Translations under genes and position numbers: made by a program
Notes under the pieces: model-generated
The model's database searches: none
Seen by the model: only the letters and a program-made list of their open reading frames with translations
What the model was told of the DNA's origin: nothing
Assembly: GCA_964226685.1 (NCBI GenBank)
Contig: CAXQRU010000028.1
Location: forward strand, 1 to 8,483
Length of the DNA stretch: 8,483 nt
From: CAXQRU01 sp964226685
GTDB lineage: Bacteria; Pseudomonadota; Gammaproteobacteria; Pseudomonadales; Cellvibrionaceae
Direction: 5' to 3'
Shown: positions 6,286-8,483 of the stretch, piece by piece
Layout: every line of letters begins with the position of its first letter
Numbering within the stretch: the first letter of the stretch is position 1

Positions 6286-7245
6286 ATGGATAACAAAGCA
6301 GCGATTAATAAGGTAAAGCACTATTTAGAGAAACATATTATTGGCCAGCATGATCTCATCGAGAAGTTGCTGATTGCTTTATTAGCCGATGGGCACCTGC
6401 TCGTTGAGGGTGCTCCTGGCCTTGCTAAAACCAAAATCATTAATACATTATCACATTGTATTGAAGGCGACTTTAAACGAATTCAATTCACCCCAGATTT
6501 ACTTCCAAGTGACATCACCGGAACCGATATTTATCGTCCACAGGAGCATCGGTTTGAATTTCAGCCTGGGCCCATCTTTCATAATTTAATCTTGGCCGAT
6601 GAAATTAACCGCGCACCCGCTAAAGTACAATCCGCTTTATTAGAAGCGATGGCTGAAAGACAGGTCAGTATTGGCAATACATCCTATCCCATGTCTGATT
6701 TGTTTTTAGTCATGGCGACCCAAAACCCGATTGAACAAGAAGGTACTTACCCACTACCTGAAGCGCAACTGGATCGCTTTTTAATGCAGGTCAATGTGGA
6801 TTATCCAGATAGTAAAACCGAACTTGCCATTTTACAATTAGCGAGAGCAGAACTCGATGCATCAAACCTTGAAAAAACTGAGCCAATGACCAAAGCCCAG
6901 TTGTTTGGAGCGAGAAAACAAGTCATGGATGTGTACACATCCCCTGCCCTTGATGAATATATGGTTCAGTTAACATTAGCTACTCGCAATCCAAAACAAT
7001 ATTCTGAAGAAATGTCTCAATGGATTGATTTTGGGGTGAGCCCAAGAGCCACTATCGCTTTAGATCGGTGCGCTAAGGCAAAAGCTTGGTTAAGAGATGC
7101 CGAATTTGTTGCGCCAGATGATATTCATGCAGTAATCTTTGATGTGTTTAGACACCGCTTAATTCTCGGTTATCAAGCAGAAGCTCAAGGCCTGTCAAAA
7201 GACGCTGTCATTCAAAAATTAATCAGCTTAGTTCCCGTTCCATAA
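6286..7245 (+). CDS. MoxR family AAA+ ATPase
   Basis: MoxR ATPases are chaperone-like AAA+ hexamers that work with von Willebrand factor A partners in protein maturation and envelope stress tolerance. The 319-residue protein is complete and typical. Walker A GAPGLAKT is at 42-49, Walker B LILADE at 101-106 followed by INRAPAKVQ, sensor 1 ATQNP at 144-148, the arginine-finger region EAQLDRF at 159-165, and sensor 2 GVSPRA at 250-255 in the lid domain. The IGQ at 19-21 is the usual entry motif. It is followed 4 nt later by a DUF58 gene and then DUF4381, the order of the classic MoxR module, so it belongs to that group rather than to the RavA or CbbQ/NirQ types. The gene upstream ends 3 nt before. 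Substrates are unknown. Confidence 0.95.
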   Translation: MDNKAAINKVKHYLEKHIIGQHDLIEKLLIALLADGHLLVEGAPGLAKTKIINTLSHCIEGDFKRIQFTPDLLPSDITGTDIYRPQEHRFEFQPGPIFHNLILADEINRAPAKVQSALLEAMAERQVSIGNTSYPMSDLFLVMATQNPIEQEGTYPLPEAQLDRFLMQVNVDYPDSKTELAILQLARAELDASNLEKTEPMTKAQLFGARKQVMDVYTSPALDEYMVQLTLATRNPKQYSEEMSQWIDFGVSPRATIALDRCAKAKAWLRDAEFVAPDDIHAVIFDVFRHRLILGYQAEAQGLSKDAVIQKLISLVPVP

Positions 7246-7249
7246 AGGC

Positions 7250-8164
7250 ATGAGTGACATCCAAAGCCCTAAACCTTATTGTGATTTAGCGAGCCTTTAT
7301 CAACTTAAAGGCCAAGCAGCCAAGTTATCTTTAAAACGCTTACGGCGTAATAAAGCGTTGCTGACGGGCCCTTATCATAGCCAGATGATAAATCGTGGAA
7401 TGGAATTTAAAGAAGTTCGACAATATCAATCAGGTGATGATATACGCAATATTGACTGGAGAGTAACCGCCAGAACTCAAAGCACTCATACCAAATGCTT
7501 TGAGGAAGAAAAAGAAAAGCCGATTATCACTCTACTTGATCAACGCTCAGCATTATTTTTTGGCAGTCAATGCTTTAAATCAGTTTATGGTGCTCAACTT
7601 TGTGCTCTAATCAATTGGGCGGCGATTTCTCAGGGCGACAGAACAGGTGGCATCGTCGCCGCTTGTGATGGCCTCTATCAAAGTTCTGTCAGTGCCAGTA
7701 AAAAGAATATTTCGAAATGGTTTCAACAAATTGTAGATGCAAACCATCAACTCAATGTGCAAACACCGGAAACAGAGCCTAGCCTTCAAGATATGATCCA
7801 TCAGTTACAAGCTGAGGCAACTCCGGGTCACGAACTCTATATTATCAGTGATTTTCATGATTTAAATGAAGAATGCCGTGCGTCACTATATAGAATTGCT
7901 AGGCATTGTATAGTCACCCTTATATGGCTTGTTGATCCTCTTGACCAATCTCTTCCCAGAAGAACACTAAATATTAGTGATGGACAAAGATCTTCGGAAG
8001 TGGCTTATCAAAAAAGCCTTTGGCAACAATACGAAAATAGCTTTATTACACGAGAGCGACAACTGTATGACCTGAGTGCACAAGCACCAATAAGGATCAT
8101 TCTTGCTGAAATTAATCAACAAAATCCTGTCGAGCTATTAAAAGGACTCTATGGAAAGCGATAA
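7250..8164 (+). CDS. DUF58 domain-containing protein (MoxR partner)
   Basis: A 304-residue protein with a DUF58 domain, a von Willebrand factor A-like fold normally encoded next to MoxR. The diagnostic block runs from GPYHS (40-44) through RGMEFKEVRQYQSGDDIRNIDW (49-70) to RVTARTQSTHTKCFEEEKEKP (71-91). A beta strand and LLDQRSALFFGS (95-106) follow, where the MIDAS metal site would lie. Asp97 is kept, but the DxSxS pattern is not (Arg99 and Ala101), so metal binding may be lost. A second strand, LYIISDFHDL (196-205), fits the later part of the fold. No signal peptide or membrane helix is seen, so it is probably cytoplasmic or peripheral. The only Shine-Dalgarno-like string, AAAGG, ends 1 nt before the ATG, so translation may depend on coupling to moxR. 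The 3' end overlaps the next gene by 14 nt. Confidence 0.93.
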   Translation: MSDIQSPKPYCDLASLYQLKGQAAKLSLKRLRRNKALLTGPYHSQMINRGMEFKEVRQYQSGDDIRNIDWRVTARTQSTHTKCFEEEKEKPIITLLDQRSALFFGSQCFKSVYGAQLCALINWAAISQGDRTGGIVAACDGLYQSSVSASKKNISKWFQQIVDANHQLNVQTPETEPSLQDMIHQLQAEATPGHELYIISDFHDLNEECRASLYRIARHCIVTLIWLVDPLDQSLPRRTLNISDGQRSSEVAYQKSLWQQYENSFITRERQLYDLSAQAPIRIILAEINQQNPVELLKGLYGKR

Positions 8165-8461
8165 AACTGAACAACTACTTAGTCAACTAAAGGACGTGGA
8201 ATTCGTTTCTTTCGAAGCGTCTAAGATTCCTGGGGTTGGTTGGTGGCTACTGGCGGCAATATTGCTTGGGCTAGTGATTTATTACCTTGTTCATAAAAAA
8301 AACAGTACATATCGAAATGAAGCTCTTGAATTATTAAATGAAGCTTATCAAAGTCAGTATGCTCTTACTGCGATGAATTCAGTTTTAAAGAGAACGGCTC
8401 TTTATATCTATCCTAATGCGAATGTCAGTGCATTGTATGGAGTTCAATGGTTAGACTTTTT
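8151..8461 (+). CDS. DUF4381 domain-containing protein, 3' end missing
   Basis: The first 103-104 residues of a DUF4381 protein, a small single-span membrane protein that stands after DUF58 in MoxR modules. Visible parts are a short N-terminal segment, KIPGVGWW (25-32) leading into one transmembrane helix (about 31-47), a basic KK stop-transfer pair, and then a cytoplasmic part with YRNEALELL (54-62), LKRTALYIYP (79-88) and LYGVQWLDFL (95-104), all typical of the family. AAAGGA lies 4 nt before the ATG inside the DUF58 gene, and the 14-nt overlap suggests coupling. The frame appears to end at a TAG at 8481-8483, but that stop and the last six residues come from adapter sequence. The true protein is expected to be longer, and its end lies outside the window. 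Confidence 0.85.
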
Positions 8462-8483
8462 AGATCGGAAGAGCGTCGTGTAG
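8462..8483. other. Illumina adapter remnant (read-1 side)
   Basis: The last 22 bases begin AGATCGGAAGAGCGTCGTG and match the reverse complement of the Illumina universal (read-1) adapter as I know it. This is library sequence. It makes a false stop codon for the DUF4381 reading frame. The first A could also be genomic, since the boundary base is ambiguous. Confidence 0.97.

Noticed and set aside
1..8483. Search for CRISPR arrays, tRNA or rRNA genes, insertion sequences, attachment sites and long repeats
   Set aside because: By eye no regularly spaced repeats, tRNA-like cloverleaf, transposase or terminal inverted repeats were seen. The window is nearly all coding, and the only inter-genic stretch longer than 100 bases is the clpS-cspD gap.

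Overview
The window is about 8.4 kb of gammaproteobacterial chromosome carrying core housekeeping genes. Each end is capped by a stub of Illumina sequencing adapter (1-23 and 8462-8483), so only about 24-8461 is genomic. The gene content and order (clpA and clpS divergent from cspD; rluE, nudJ, mnmA, hflD in a row) are those of Gammaproteobacteria. The ClpA and ClpS sequences look more like the Pseudomonas type than the enteric type. Base composition is moderately AT-rich by eye, which suggests a marine or environmental relative of the Pseudomonadales/Oceanospirillales, but the genus cannot be named from the sequence alone.

Layout. The left third (24-2789, minus strand) is a truncated terminator hairpin, clpA and clpS. 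These encode the unfoldase and N-degron adaptor of the ClpAP protease. A divergent control region (about 2790-2992) separates clpS from cspD. It holds a good sigma70-type promoter for cspD, a minus-strand -10-like hexamer overlapping the cspD -10, a leader of about 97 nt, and a possible hairpin covering the cspD ribosome binding site. Everything to the right (2993-8461) is on the plus strand and tightly packed: cspD, rluE, nudJ, mnmA, hflD, a DUF2288 gene, a MoxR-family AAA+ ATPase, a DUF58 protein and the 5' part of a DUF4381 membrane protein. Gaps range from a 14-nt overlap to 28 nt, with no obvious terminator between genes, so one or a few long transcripts are likely.

How the genes work together. 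ClpS delivers N-degron substrates to ClpA. CspD is a single-strand nucleic-acid-binding cold-shock-domain protein. RluE (23S rRNA pseudouridine), MnmA (tRNA 2-thiouridine) and probably NudJ (nucleotide pyrophosphate hydrolysis) form an RNA-modification and clean-up group, with HflD in its usual place next to MnmA. The last three genes are the start of a MoxR/DUF58/DUF4381 module. Such modules normally continue into von Willebrand factor A and TPR membrane proteins and are thought to act as a chaperone-like or envelope-stress machine; here the contig stops inside the third gene.

No clearly new system is visible. The points most worth a second look are the adapter-made stop codon, the divergent cspD/clpS control region, the joining of cspD to rluE without icd, and the MoxR module sitting where E. 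coli has purB.
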